DNA from: an uncultured Eubacteriales bacterium
Lineage (GTDB): Bacteria; Bacillota; Clostridia; Oscillospirales; CAG-272
Reading direction: 5' to 3'
Assembly (NCBI GenBank): GCA_934481515.1
Contig: CAKSPO010000019.1
Location: forward strand, 1 to 37,560
DNA: 37,560 nucleotides
Shown here: positions 16,501-24,673 of the stretch, piece after piece
Numbering within the stretch: position 1 is the first letter of the stretch
How the letters are laid out: every line of letters begins with the position of its first letter
The notes under the pieces: model-generated
Told to the model about the DNA's origin: nothing
Seen by the model: the letters and a program-made list of their open reading frames with translations, nothing else
Databases searched by the model: none
Translations under genes and position numbers: made by a program

Positions 16501-17046
16501 GTTAAAAATACCAAAGCCGGCGACCGTATGGCGTTTTTTACCCTGGAGGATCGCATGGCGGAAATTGAGTGTGTGGTGTTTTCCCGTCTGTACGGGGAAG
16601 CGGCGCCGCAGATCCGCGCAGATACCGGGGTTTATGTCAGCGGAACGATTTCTCTGCGGGAGGAAGAAGCACCGAAGCTGCTGGTCAACCGGATAGAACC
16701 GCTGATTGAAAACAACCGCTTCCGGGAAGAGACGGCTTCATTGGTCGGGCACGGTGCACCGGAAAGCACGTCGGCGGAGATCGCGGCTTCGGGAATGCAA
16801 TCCGCTTCTGCGGAATCCCGGATTTCCGCGGCGAAACGGTTGTTTCTGCGTGTTCCGGATAATCATGGAAAGCCATATCTCAAGGCATGGAATCTGGCGG
16901 CGCTGTTTGACGGAAGCTTCCCGGTGTATTTCTACTATGCCGACGAAAAAAGATATGAGATGACGCCGATGGGCGTTGCATTGAGTCCTTATATTCTGCA
17001 GGAGTTCTGCGATCTGCTCGGCGGAGAAAATGTCATTCTGAAATGA
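13519..17046 (+). CDS. dnaE: DNA polymerase III alpha subunit DnaE
   Basis: The replicative C-family polymerase subunit, 1175 residues, close to the usual DnaE length. The N-terminal PHP domain (about 1-210) has HLHSEYSLLDGA, ITDHGVMYGA and VATNDCHYL. The palm catalytic aspartates lie in MPDIDIDFC (about 405 and 407), with the third in LKFDFLALR (about 555), the same numbering as in the E. coli enzyme. The GPGRGSGCGSLVAF loop (about 363-376) has Cys where Ala is common. Fingers, the tandem helix-hairpin-helix region (about 830-900) and an OB fold (about 985-1060; FAGMITSVTVKNTKAGDRMAFFTLED in parts) follow. GAGGGGGGAGA precedes the ATG, 31 bases after whiA. This is DnaE1/DnaE3-type rather than PolC, which lies elsewhere if present. 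Confidence 0.97.
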   Translation: MGEFVHLHLHSEYSLLDGACRIEEIPARVKECGQDAVAITDHGVMYGAVAFYRACKNAGIHPIIGCEVYVAPDSRFEKSNSGEGYADHLVLLCENMTGYRNLIEMVSLSFTEGFYNKPRVDDELLRTYSEGLIALSACLGGRIPKQLSKGDFAGARETAHRYAKLFGKDRFYIEIQNHGLAEQKNVLPLLVHLAEECDLPLVATNDCHYLRRQDAETQAVLMCIQTNTTVDAGRPAAFATDEFYLKDSNEMAMLFRNYPEALKNTCRIAERCQVDFDFSQTYLPKFPCPGGESAPECLRRMVHEGFARRIAAGHITFGEHTAEEYRDRLEYELSVIQQMGYADYFLIVQDYVNFAKSHDIPVGPGRGSGCGSLVAFVLGITEVDSIRFDLLFERFLNPERVSMPDIDIDFCYNRRDEVIAYVAQKYGREHVSQIITFGTLAARAAIRDVGRALGMSYSDVDTVARTVPQELNITIAAAMKLPDLRRLYDGSETVRRLVDTAMALEGMPRNVSIHAAGVVITDKPVSSYVPLALSNGTIVTQYDMDTVAKLGLLKFDFLALRYLTILHDAERQIREAEPEFDMEKLPLNDKAAFSLISSGKTGGIFQLESGGMKQMLMSLQPESLDDIIAAIALYRPGPMDSIPTFIECRHHPEKVVYATPELEPILASTYGCVVYQEQVMRIFRELAGYTFGHADVVRSAMAKKKADVLLAERETFVRGAVQRGVAEETAKQLFCDLESFANYAFNKSHATAYAILSYRTAYLKCHYPQQYFSALLTSVLGSQTKVAEYIAECISHGIRVLPPDINESRMYFSTSGRDIRFGLLALKNVGKQFLEQILEERKNGAFVSFEDFVNRMPAGELNRRMVEGLIKAGTFDRLGVYRSRLLSVYEAVLDRAAEKGRNHLDGQLDMFSTPGKAPAVPGISYPPIPELSVREKLMMEKEATGMYFSGNMLDEYSRHLELLKPEQIADYVGEDCDFAEKAPASFAGMITSVTVKNTKAGDRMAFFTLEDRMAEIECVVFSRLYGEAAPQIRADTGVYVSGTISLREEEAPKLLVNRIEPLIENNRFREETASLVGHGAPESTSAEIAASGMQSASAESRISAAKRLFLRVPDNHGKPYLKAWNLAALFDGSFPVYFYYADEKRYEMTPMGVALSPYILQEFCDLLGGENVILK

Positions 17047-17073
17047 CCGATTCAAAAGAAAAGGAGTATGCAT

Positions 17074-17763
17074 ATGATCCGTTTTGTGCTGCTTGACCTG
17101 GACGACACTCTCCTGGATTTTCATCGGGCGGAGCGGGAAGCACTCAGCCGGGCGTTGACCGATGCCGGAATCTCTCCATCGGAGGAGAAAATCCGCCGTT
17201 ACAGCGCCATCAACGATATGCAGTGGAAGCGTTTGGAGCGTGGAGAAATCACGCGGGCGGAGGTAAAATCGGAGCGGTTCCGCATCTTTTTCCGAGAGGA
17301 AGGAATCTCTTCGGAGCCGGAAGAAACCGCGCATCGTTATGAGCATTATCTTGGAGAGGGGCACTGGTTTGTCGAGGGAGCCGAGGAAGTCCTGAAGGCG
17401 CTTTTCCCGATTTATGGTCTTTATCTTGTTTCCAACGGGACGCTTCGGACACAGCGATCCCGCCTGGAAAGCGCCGGGATTGCACGGTATTTCCGGAAAA
17501 TTTTTATTTCGGAGGTCATCGGCGCCAACAAACCCGATCCGGCATTCTTCCGATTCTGCTTTGCAAAAATCCCGGATTATGATCCGGCGCAGACCATCAT
17601 CGTGGGGGACAGCCTGACCTCGGATATTCTTGGCGGAAACCGTTCGGGAATCCACACCTGCTATTTTTGCAGGGCAGGTGCGGCGGAGTCCGGCGGAATT
17701 TACCCGGAATATCGGATTCATGCGCTTTCTCAATTGCCGGGACTGCTTTCCTCCATTCAATAA
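17074..17763 (+). CDS. HAD hydrolase, YjjG-type nucleotidase
   Basis: A 229-residue haloacid-dehalogenase-type phosphatase matching the YjjG/YfnB subfamily, whose members dephosphorylate house-cleaning nucleotides such as non-canonical pyrimidine monophosphates. Motif I is LLDLDDTLLDF (nucleophile D8, acid D10), followed by the helical cap (about 15-90). Motif II is LVSNGT (about 113-118), motif III is the lysine in ANKPDP (about 150-155), and motif IV is GDSLTSDILGG (about 177-187). The substrate is inferred from family resemblance. The ATG at 17074 is seven bases after AAGGAG; the in-frame ATG at 17068 sits too close. It begins 27 bases after dnaE and ends at a terminator, so it closes the murB-whiA-dnaE operon. 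Confidence 0.9.
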   Translation: MIRFVLLDLDDTLLDFHRAEREALSRALTDAGISPSEEKIRRYSAINDMQWKRLERGEITRAEVKSERFRIFFREEGISSEPEETAHRYEHYLGEGHWFVEGAEEVLKALFPIYGLYLVSNGTLRTQRSRLESAGIARYFRKIFISEVIGANKPDPAFFRFCFAKIPDYDPAQTIIVGDSLTSDILGGNRSGIHTCYFCRAGAAESGGIYPEYRIHALSQLPGLLSSIQ

Positions 17764-17780
17764 AAAGGTCTGCCGCAACG

Positions 17781-17813
17781 GGGGCTGTCAAAAACATTGT
17801 TTTTGACAGCCCC
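17781..17813 (+). terminator. Terminator of the murB-dnaE operon
   Basis: A perfect 15-bp stem (GGGGCTGTCAAAAAC and its complement) with loop ATT, 17 bases after the HAD stop codon. Downstream are GTCCTG and a T-rich run (TTTTCTTCCCTGTTCTTTTTT). Confidence 0.85.
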
Positions 17814-17845
17814 GTCCTGTTTTCTTCCCTGTTCTTTTTTGTTTT

Positions 17846-17925
17846 TTCGCATTTTTTGGCGGCAAAAAGGCGGCACCGCAACCAAAACCGATGCCGCAGG
17901 CGGTGTAAAAATTCCAAAATGCGAA
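17846..17925. repeat. Large inverted repeat with internal GC hairpin
   Basis: The arms TTCGCATTTT (17846-17855) and AAAATGCGAA (17916-17925) are perfectly complementary over 10 bp with a 60-base interior. The right half (17889-17915, containing AGGCGGTGTAAAAATTCC) resembles the left halves of the hairpins at 22632 and 31655. It may be a diverged member of the same dispersed element. Confidence 0.4.
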
Positions 17926-18050
17926 GAAAACCAAAGAGAACTTCATTCAAAAACGTTTTTCATCATCCTTTCTGATTGAAAAAATCCAAAACAGGCGAAA
18001 CTGATAAAAAGCTCCGAAATCCGAAGCAATCATACAGAAAGGAAGTCTCT

Positions 18051-19622
18051 ATGAAAAAAAGAACACTCCGGGTTCGCCGGTTCCTGAAATACCGTTTTCC
18101 CATTCTGTTGTTGCTTTTTTTGCAGTTTCTCCTGCTTTTTCTGCTTTGGCTGCATTCCTGCCGGTGGTTCTGGCTCCGTGCGGGATTGCATCTGCTCGGA
18201 ATTGTGATCGCGTTCCGAATTTTCTGCAACGTGCGAAGCAGTGCCTATGGAAAACCGCTGATTTTTCTCATTCTTCTGTTCCCGGAGCTTGGCGGATTCT
18301 GGTATCTTGTACTTCACCCGCGGCGGCTTACCGCAGAAAAAGCACTCGCGTGCCGATTTCACCGTGCCGCAAAAAAGGTGCCGGAGACTTCACGGTATTC
18401 TCCGTTCTCCGCAGACATTTCTTTTCCGGCATCCGTTCTTTCTGCGGAAGAATCATTGGAAAATGCCGTTACGTCCTGCCCGCAAGCGGGAAGGCTGATG
18501 ACGTTTTTGCAAAAAACAGCCGGATACCCGGTTTTTCCGGAAGAAGCAACCGGGTATTTTCGAAATGCCTCCGCAATGCAAAAAAGTCTGCTTGAAGATC
18601 TGCAAAATGCAAGGCAATCCGTTTTTCTGGAATTTTTCATTTTGGAAGAAGGTGTTTTTTGGAACAGTGTAAAAAAAGTCCTTATTGAGCGCGCCGCCGC
18701 AGGAGTCCGTATTGATCTGATCTACGACGATTTCGGTTGCTTTCTGAGCTTTTCCAAACAGGAAGCAACACTTTTGCAATCTGCCGGAATTCATTGCGTG
18801 CCCTTTCGCCCGTTTCATCCACGCCTTTCCTTTCTGCAAAACAGCCGCGATCACCGGAAGCTGGTCGTCATTGACAACCGGATTGCCTACACCGGCGGGA
18901 TCAATCTGACCGACGAATACCTCGGTATTTCCGAACGGTTTTGCGATTGGAAGGACTGCGCCGTCCGGGTCTGCGGAAGCGCCGCCGAAAGCTTTGCGGA
19001 AATATTCCGGAGCATGTGGAGGCGGCTCACCGCCGAATCGCTTTCTCAGTCTCCGCACAGGAACTCGAATGTTTCGCCCTCTTGGATACAGCCGTTCGCC
19101 TCCTCCCCGTCCGAACACATTGCGGTTTGGGAAGAAGTGTTTTTTCATTTGGCGGAGCATGCGAAATTGCGCCTGTGGATTGCCACTCCCTATCTGACTG
19201 CGGGAGACGGGATTTTTGCCACGCTTCGGCGTGCGGCAGAGTGCGGCGTGGATGTCCGTCTTTTGCTTCCGGGGGAAGCGGATAAACCGCTGGTGCAGTT
19301 TACTTCCCGCTCTTATTATGCGGAGCTTGTAAGGAGTGGCATTCAGGTTTACGAGTACGGCTCCGGGTTTCTTCATCAAAAGCTTTTTCTGTGCGACGGT
19401 GAAATTGCCGTGGTCGGCTCCGCCAACCTGGACTTTCGGAGCCTGTACTTTCAGGAGGAGTGCGGTGTCTGCCTTTACCATTCTGCGGAAATTGCCTGCA
19501 TGGAGGAGGATTTCCTGCATTCTCTTTCTGTTTCCAGGCAGATTTCAAAGGAGGAAAGTTCGTTTCCTATCCTTCAGCGCGGATTTTCCCGGCTCTGCCG
19601 CCTGATCGCCCCGCTGATGTAA
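18051..19622 (+). CDS. cls: Cardiolipin synthase
   Basis: This 523-residue membrane enzyme joins two phosphatidylglycerol molecules to make cardiolipin. The N-terminus has hydrophobic segments typical of bacterial Cls (about 17-36, 44-62 and 71-90; FPILLLLFLQFLLLFLLW and FLILLFPELGGFWYLVLH). Two phospholipase-D domains follow: the first HKD motif is HRKLVVIDNRIAYTGGINL (about 268-286) and the second HQKLFLCDGEIAVVGSANLD (about 442-461). The ATG at 18051 has AAAGGAAG upstream; an in-frame extension to 17976 lacks a binding site. It is followed 60 bases later by the P-type ATPase gene, with no terminator between, so the two membrane proteins may share a transcript. Confidence 0.95.
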   Translation: MKKRTLRVRRFLKYRFPILLLLFLQFLLLFLLWLHSCRWFWLRAGLHLLGIVIAFRIFCNVRSSAYGKPLIFLILLFPELGGFWYLVLHPRRLTAEKALACRFHRAAKKVPETSRYSPFSADISFPASVLSAEESLENAVTSCPQAGRLMTFLQKTAGYPVFPEEATGYFRNASAMQKSLLEDLQNARQSVFLEFFILEEGVFWNSVKKVLIERAAAGVRIDLIYDDFGCFLSFSKQEATLLQSAGIHCVPFRPFHPRLSFLQNSRDHRKLVVIDNRIAYTGGINLTDEYLGISERFCDWKDCAVRVCGSAAESFAEIFRSMWRRLTAESLSQSPHRNSNVSPSWIQPFASSPSEHIAVWEEVFFHLAEHAKLRLWIATPYLTAGDGIFATLRRAAECGVDVRLLLPGEADKPLVQFTSRSYYAELVRSGIQVYEYGSGFLHQKLFLCDGEIAVVGSANLDFRSLYFQEECGVCLYHSAEIACMEEDFLHSLSVSRQISKEESSFPILQRGFSRLCRLIAPLM

Positions 19623-19682
19623 AAACTTCATATTCTTTCTCCGTCCGGCATATAGTGAACCAGAACAGAACGGAGGAACCGC

Positions 19683-22361
19683 ATGAACACCATCAAGTCA
19701 AAAAATCAGCACCGGGACGGGCTGACCGAGGAAGAGGTACGGAAATCCCGACAGCTTCACGGAAGCAACGTGCTTTCACAGAAAAAAGGAAAGAGTTTTT
19801 TTCGGCAATTTCTCTCCAACCTGAATGATCCGGTCATCCGGATCCTCCTTTGTGCACTGGCGGTCAACATCCTCCTTTTGTTCCGGGATGCCGACTGGAT
19901 GGAAACCGTCGGCATCGGAATCGCCGTATTTCTGGCAACGCTGATCTCCACCCTTTCGGAATATGGCTCTGCCAAAGCCTTTGCGCGCCTTTCCGAGGAG
20001 AATGCCGGCGGGGTCTGCCGGGTGCGAAGAAGTGGGAACATCTGTCAGCTTCCGCACGCCGAACTGGTGGTCGGCGATATCGTTCTGCTTTCCGCCGGAG
20101 AGCTGATTCCGGCGGACGGGCTCCTGACCGACGGAGAAATCCGTACCGACCAATCCGCCATGACGGGAGAAAGCAAAGAAATCCGTAAATTTCCGTCGGC
20201 AAATGAAAAAATGGATCCCTCCGCCCCTTCCTCCCTTTTTCGTGGCTGCACCATAACCTCCGGAAGCTGTGAAATGACGGTGACCGCCGTCGGAGATGCC
20301 TCCTTTCTAGGAGAAATCTCACGGGAAATTCAGATGGATCAGAGAGAAAGCCCTCTGAAGGTCCGCCTTGCAAAGCTTGCCGGACAGATCAGTATTCTCG
20401 GTTATATTGCCGCTGTGGTGGTAGCTTTGGTCTATCTGTTTCATGTGTTTGTCCTGGACAGCGGCATGCATTGGGAGGTTATTCACCTCAAGCTGACCGA
20501 CTTTCATTACGTGCTTGAGCAACTGCTTCATGCCTTTACATTGGGCCTTACCGTCCTGGTGGTGACGGTCCCGGAGGGTCTTCCGATGATGATCGCAGTG
20601 GTGCTGTCCTCCAACATCCGTCGGATGGTGCGCGACAAGGTTTTGGTACGAAAACCGGTTGGAATTGAAGCCGCCGGGAGCATGAACCTTTTGTTCACCG
20701 ACAAAACCGGAACATTGACCGAAGGAAAAATGAAAATTGCCTCGTTTCTGCCCCCCGGAGAAGCACCGTGTTCTCTCCGTGACTATCTGCGCGCAGGAGG
20801 AGAAAGTGCAACTCTGCTACATCTTTGCTTTCGCTACAACAACGAGGCAACGCCGGGCAGAGACAAATTCGGGAAAGCGGTTCCGCTCGGGGGAAGTGCA
20901 ACCGAAAGAGCGTTGCTTTCCGGGGTATTGACTCTGCCGGTTCCGGAAGGCTATCGCTTTTCCTCACGCCTTCCGTTTGACAGCGCCCGCAAATACTCTG
21001 CTGTTTCGCTTTCGGGTAAAACCTCCGTAACCCTTCTCCTCGGAGCCCCGGAACGCATTCTGCCGCATACGGTTTCCATGATGGATCGGAACGGCGAAAT
21101 CCGTCCGTTTTCCGGTCGCCTTACGGAAAGCGCTATCCGTACGCAAACAGAGCGTGGCGGGCGGGTGCTTGCCGTCGCCCTTTCCGCAGAGAATGTCCCG
21201 GCTTTTCGCCACAAGGACGGAATCTGCGGCTCCTTGATTTGGTTAGGGGCAGTTTGCCTGCAGGATCCGCTCCGTCGGGAAGCAGGACAATCGGTTGCAC
21301 AATTGCAGGACGCAGGCATTCACGTAGTGATGATTACCGGGGACAATCGCGAAACCGCCGGCGCCATTGCCGCACGCTGCGGCATTCTGAATCCGAGAAA
21401 TGACCTGATCCTTTGCGGAGAAGAACTTTCCCGTCTGTCAGACCTGCGCCTGCGGGAACTGCTTCCGCGGCTTGCCGTCGTTGCACGGGCTTTGCCGACC
21501 GACAAAAGCCGTCTGGTCAGGATTGCGCAGGAGGAAGGGCTTGTGGTCGGCATGACCGGAGACGGTATCAATGATGCTCCGGCACTGCGACGCGCCGACA
21601 TCGGCTTTTCCATGGGAAGCGGGACACAGGTGGCAAAGGATGCCGGGGACATTGTCATTCTGGACAATAACCTTGCCTCCATTGTCCGTGCCGTTCTGTA
21701 CGGCAGAGGAATTTTCAAAAGCATCCGAAAATTCATTACCCTGCAACTGACCATGAATTTTTGTGCGGTCGGAATTACGGTCATCTGTCCGTTTCTCGGC
21801 GTTGATTCTCCCGTCACCGTCGTGCAGATGCTGTGGATCAACATGATTATGGATACGCTTGGCGGGCTTGCCTTTGCCGGAGAACCGGCTTTGCCGGATT
21901 ACATGAAAGAACCCCCGAAGCGACGGGAAGAACCGATTCTCAATCGCTACATGGTAAACGAAATTGCTCTGCTCGGCTCCTTTACGGTATTTCTTTGCCT
22001 GCTTTTCCTGAAGGCACCCTATATTACCTCCAAATTCCGACCCGCCGGGGATCAGATTTATCTTTTGACCGCTTTTTTTGCACTGTTTATTTTTTCTTCC
22101 GTCTTCAACTGCTTCAACGCACGGACCGACCGGCTGAATCTGTTTGCGGGACTCCGGAAAAACCGTGTGTTTCTGCTGATTATGAGCGCGGTTCTGGTGA
22201 TACAGCTTCTGTTTGTCTATCTCGGAGGAAGCGTCCTGCGGACAGCTCCGCTGATGCCGTCGGAGCTGGGACTTACCATGGTGCTCTCGCTCTCTGTTTT
22301 TCCGGCAGAATTCATCCGGAAGCTCCTGTGGCGTTTGCGCGGCAAAAAGGGCGGCTATTGA
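19683..22361 (+). CDS. Calcium-transporting P-type ATPase (P2B-like)
   Basis: This 892-residue P-type ATPase probably exports Ca2+ across the plasma membrane. It has a cation ATPase N-domain (GLTEEEVRKSRQLHGSN, about 14-30), the actuator TGES (about 160), and M4 with VVTVPEGLPMMIAVVL (about 297-312). The phosphorylation motif DKTGTLTEGKM begins at D340. The hinge reads GMTGDGINDAPALRRADIG (about 621-639). M6 contains MLWINMIMDTLGGLAF (about 716-731), whose Asn and Asp are the ion ligands of PMCA-type pumps. M4 lacks the SERCA-type CAIPEGLPA cysteine/alanine context, which favours a single-site plasma-membrane type. CGGAGG lies upstream of the ATG. Mn2+ as an additional substrate cannot be ruled out. 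Confidence 0.93.
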   Translation: MNTIKSKNQHRDGLTEEEVRKSRQLHGSNVLSQKKGKSFFRQFLSNLNDPVIRILLCALAVNILLLFRDADWMETVGIGIAVFLATLISTLSEYGSAKAFARLSEENAGGVCRVRRSGNICQLPHAELVVGDIVLLSAGELIPADGLLTDGEIRTDQSAMTGESKEIRKFPSANEKMDPSAPSSLFRGCTITSGSCEMTVTAVGDASFLGEISREIQMDQRESPLKVRLAKLAGQISILGYIAAVVVALVYLFHVFVLDSGMHWEVIHLKLTDFHYVLEQLLHAFTLGLTVLVVTVPEGLPMMIAVVLSSNIRRMVRDKVLVRKPVGIEAAGSMNLLFTDKTGTLTEGKMKIASFLPPGEAPCSLRDYLRAGGESATLLHLCFRYNNEATPGRDKFGKAVPLGGSATERALLSGVLTLPVPEGYRFSSRLPFDSARKYSAVSLSGKTSVTLLLGAPERILPHTVSMMDRNGEIRPFSGRLTESAIRTQTERGGRVLAVALSAENVPAFRHKDGICGSLIWLGAVCLQDPLRREAGQSVAQLQDAGIHVVMITGDNRETAGAIAARCGILNPRNDLILCGEELSRLSDLRLRELLPRLAVVARALPTDKSRLVRIAQEEGLVVGMTGDGINDAPALRRADIGFSMGSGTQVAKDAGDIVILDNNLASIVRAVLYGRGIFKSIRKFITLQLTMNFCAVGITVICPFLGVDSPVTVVQMLWINMIMDTLGGLAFAGEPALPDYMKEPPKRREEPILNRYMVNEIALLGSFTVFLCLLFLKAPYITSKFRPAGDQIYLLTAFFALFIFSSVFNCFNARTDRLNLFAGLRKNRVFLLIMSAVLVIQLLFVYLGGSVLRTAPLMPSELGLTMVLSLSVFPAEFIRKLLWRLRGKKGGY

Positions 22362-22727
22362 TAAGAACCAAAAACCTGTGCCAAAAACTCCTTTTTACGT
22401 TTCCGATGCCGCATTTGCTTTTTCTGAGAAATTTGGAAAAGAACAGGGAAGAGAAGAAAGGGACAAAAAGGAGTTGCTCAAAAGCCCGATGTTTTTCACA
22501 GCTCCTCGAAAATACCGGTCGAAATTTTGGCATAAATGATGCGATCTCGGACGGTTTTATCTTATGTTCCTTGAATTTTCAAGTTCTTTTTGCAGCAAAA
22601 CAACCGTTCTTTTCCGTCAAGCCCAATGTCGAAGGCGGTGTGAAAACTCAAAACGAGTTTTTCACACCGCCTTTTAACAGGTTGGAAATAAGCCGGTATA
22701 TTGTGATGCAGCCAATGAAAACGACCC
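22362..22727. other. Intergenic stretch between convergent genes
   Basis: No gene is seen between the ATPase (plus) and the deacetylase (minus). It contains a long-loop inverted repeat AACTCCTTTTT (22386-22396) with AAAAAGGAGTT (22465-22475), a small palindrome CTTGAATTTTCAAG near 22573, and the strong hairpin at 22632-22673. Confidence 0.55.
22632..22673. terminator. Bidirectional hairpin, dispersed-repeat type
   Basis: The arms AAGGCGGTGTGAAAA-CTC and GAGTTTTTCACACCGCCTT are complementary with one bulged base, and the right arm is followed by TT. The hairpin separates convergent genes and is nearly identical to the hairpin at 31655-31697, 9 kb away, which sits in the same kind of context. 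Confidence 0.8.
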
Positions 22728-23645
22728 TCAGAGAGACAATTCGGAATGGGCGCGCAGAGTCTTCCGAACCCCCTCTACGCAGAGAAACAAATCGGTATCG
22801 GAAGGATTGCGCAGGGTATTTCCGTCCCTTTGTAACTGCCTGGTTGCGTCCTCGTAATCGAAGATTTCACCGACTGATGCATACCAGAAGCTTTCCGGAC
22901 GGTTTCCGAACCGATCGCAGAATGCCTGTAACACCTGCCACTTTCCGGCATTTTCATAGTCGATGGAATGCACTCCGATGCAGAGCCATTTCATCCTGCC
23001 GTCATCCGGCAGGTCTTCATACGCGATGCTTTTCTCGGTAAGATCGTCATGTGTGGCATTGTAGGACCAGGCATTCCGGTCGGTCGGGAGATCGAACCCT
23101 CCGTCTCCGGTTTTCCGGATGGATGCAAAGCCGCATTCCTTCAGGCGGGAAAAGACCTCCGGGTTGTTTTGCTCCCCGAACGGCCAGACAAAGCCGTGAA
23201 CCGTTCCTTTTCCGAACACCTCCTCCAGTTGCTGTTGGCATTTTTCCACGCACCGCAGGTAATTTTCGTTATCCGCGATGTAGCGCCATCCGGTATGTGT
23301 ATGGTGACGGTAGACTCCCGGTTCCGCAGTGCGGTAAAAGAATGCGGGGTTTGCGGTTTCCGGATCAAAGGGATCGTCCGAGACCGGAAGCATCGGATAT
23401 TGTGTGCTCAGCGCATGCGGGTGAAAATGGCAATGATTGGAAATCTCATAGCCCTGATAAAAAGCACGGTAGTCTGCTGCTGACGGAAGTCTTGTCAGGG
23501 GAGTACAGAGATTGAAGGTTCCGCGAAGTCCTGCGGGCTTGACGATGGAGAGAAATTTTGTATCCATGGCAATATTTCCGTCATCAATGGAAAAGGTGAT
23601 AGCCTTGCGCACCCATCCCGGATAGAAAACATCAATTTGTTTCAT
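22728..23645 (-). CDS. NodB-like polysaccharide deacetylase, paralogue 1
   Basis: A 305-residue protein with the NodB (carbohydrate esterase 4) signature, metal-dependent enzymes that remove N- or O-acetyl groups from polysaccharides. Motif 1 is TFSIDDGN, with probable base D21 and metal ligand D22. Motif 2 is NHCHFH, with H71 and H75 in the HxxxH spacing. Motif 3 resembles FVWPFGEQNNPE (about 157-168). The C-terminal region GNRPESFWYASVGEIFDYED (about 249-268) is shared with the paralogue upstream. No signal peptide is seen, so it acts in the cytoplasm or leaves by an unusual route. The start at 23645 follows GGAGG by five bases. It lies 17 bases after paralogue 2 and ends near the convergent terminator. 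Confidence 0.85.
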   Translation of the reverse strand: MKQIDVFYPGWVRKAITFSIDDGNIAMDTKFLSIVKPAGLRGTFNLCTPLTRLPSAADYRAFYQGYEISNHCHFHPHALSTQYPMLPVSDDPFDPETANPAFFYRTAEPGVYRHHTHTGWRYIADNENYLRCVEKCQQQLEEVFGKGTVHGFVWPFGEQNNPEVFSRLKECGFASIRKTGDGGFDLPTDRNAWSYNATHDDLTEKSIAYEDLPDDGRMKWLCIGVHSIDYENAGKWQVLQAFCDRFGNRPESFWYASVGEIFDYEDATRQLQRDGNTLRNPSDTDLFLCVEGVRKTLRAHSELSL

Positions 23646-23662
23646 TTGATCCTCCATAACAA

Positions 23663-24577
23663 TCAAAGATGAATTTCCGCTCCGGCAGGGAGCACTGCCC
23701 GGTGTCCGTTTACGGATAAATAAAGCTCTGTTGCAGAGACATTCCGAACGGCAGAATCGGTGGTCTCCACGGCGTGTACGGCATCCTCGTAGTCAAATAT
23801 TTCACCGACCGTTGCATACCAGAAGTCCTGCGGGCGGTTTCCGAGCCGATTGCAGAGTTCCTCCAGAAGGTTCCAGCAGTGATTGTTTTCAAAATCGTGC
23901 GCGTGAACGCCGAAGCAGAAAAATTTCAGCGTTCCGTCATCCGGAAAACGGTCATATTGTTCGACCACTTCGGAAAGGCAGGTGTAGTTTGCGTTGCATC
24001 TCCAGTGCATCCGATCCTCCGGCAGGGCAAAGCCGGTGCTGTCTTTTGTATTTCCCGTGCGGCGGAGTGAGCGGAACCGGGTTTCCAGCCACCGGAGGAT
24101 TTCCGGATTGTCCTGCTCTCCGTTCGGCCAGACAAAATCACGAATGGAGCCATTCCCGAACACATTTTCCAATTCCTCCGTGCAGGACAGGACGCATTCC
24201 TTGAACTTTTCATTCTCCGCAATGTAGGTCCAACCCCACGTATGGATGTGATAAAGTCCTTTTTCCTCGGTTCGGTAAAGCAGGTTCGGATCCGCACTTT
24301 CTTCGTGAAAGACTTCTTCCGAGATGGGACGTTCCCATTTTGGCGCAAACGGATAGGCATGATAGCGGCAGTGGTTGGCAATCTCATAACCGCGATAAAA
24401 TTCCCGGTATTCGGGAATTGTCAGCCGCTCCAGCGGCGTACAGAGATTGAAGGTTCCGCGAAGCCCTGCGGGCTTCGTATAAGAGAAAAACTTTTTCTCC
24501 AGCGGAACATTCCCGTCATCAAGGGAAAACGTAACTGCCTTACGAACCCAGCCGGGGTAGTAAAAAGAAAGATCCAT
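23663..24577 (-). CDS. NodB-like polysaccharide deacetylase, paralogue 2
   Basis: A 304-residue paralogue of the next gene, clearly arisen by tandem duplication: both share FYPGWVRKA or YYPGWVRKA, KPAGLRGTFNLCTPL, and GEIFDYEDA near the end. The catalytic set is intact: D20-D21 in TFSLDDGN and H69/H73 in NHCRYH, with the FVWPNGEQDNPE motif. The substrate is unknown; the lack of a secretion signal suggests intracellular sugar or glycoconjugate deacetylation. GGAGGC lies before the ATG. It is the first of the pair, 96 bases downstream of the solute-binding lipoprotein gene on the same strand, with only a weak hairpin between them, so read-through is possible. Confidence 0.87.
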   Translation of the reverse strand: MDLSFYYPGWVRKAVTFSLDDGNVPLEKKFFSYTKPAGLRGTFNLCTPLERLTIPEYREFYRGYEIANHCRYHAYPFAPKWERPISEEVFHEESADPNLLYRTEEKGLYHIHTWGWTYIAENEKFKECVLSCTEELENVFGNGSIRDFVWPNGEQDNPEILRWLETRFRSLRRTGNTKDSTGFALPEDRMHWRCNANYTCLSEVVEQYDRFPDDGTLKFFCFGVHAHDFENNHCWNLLEELCNRLGNRPQDFWYATVGEIFDYEDAVHAVETTDSAVRNVSATELYLSVNGHRAVLPAGAEIHL

Positions 24578-24620
24578 TGTTGCCTCCTCAAAAAAATGAT
24601 GAACGAACCGGGATATGACA

Positions 24621-24663
24621 AACGCCCTCTGTACAGAGGAGTTATTTCTGTATGGAGGGCGTT
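24621..24663 (-). terminator. Inter-cistronic hairpin after the binding protein
   Basis: AACGCCCTCTGTACAGA pairs with TTCTGTATGGAGGGCGTT (one wobble or mismatch region), forming a stem of about 17 bp, 11 bases after the lipoprotein stop codon. The minus-strand continuation TGTCATATCC lacks a U run. It may therefore be a partial terminator or a 3' stabilising hairpin that lowers expression of the deacetylases relative to the binding protein. Confidence 0.5.
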
Positions 24664-24673
24664 ATCTGAATTC

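Noticed and set aside
21833..23041. 402-codon plus frame from inside the ATPase gene across the terminator region.
   Set aside because: It begins in another frame of a conserved pump gene and runs through a strong hairpin and antisense into the deacetylase.
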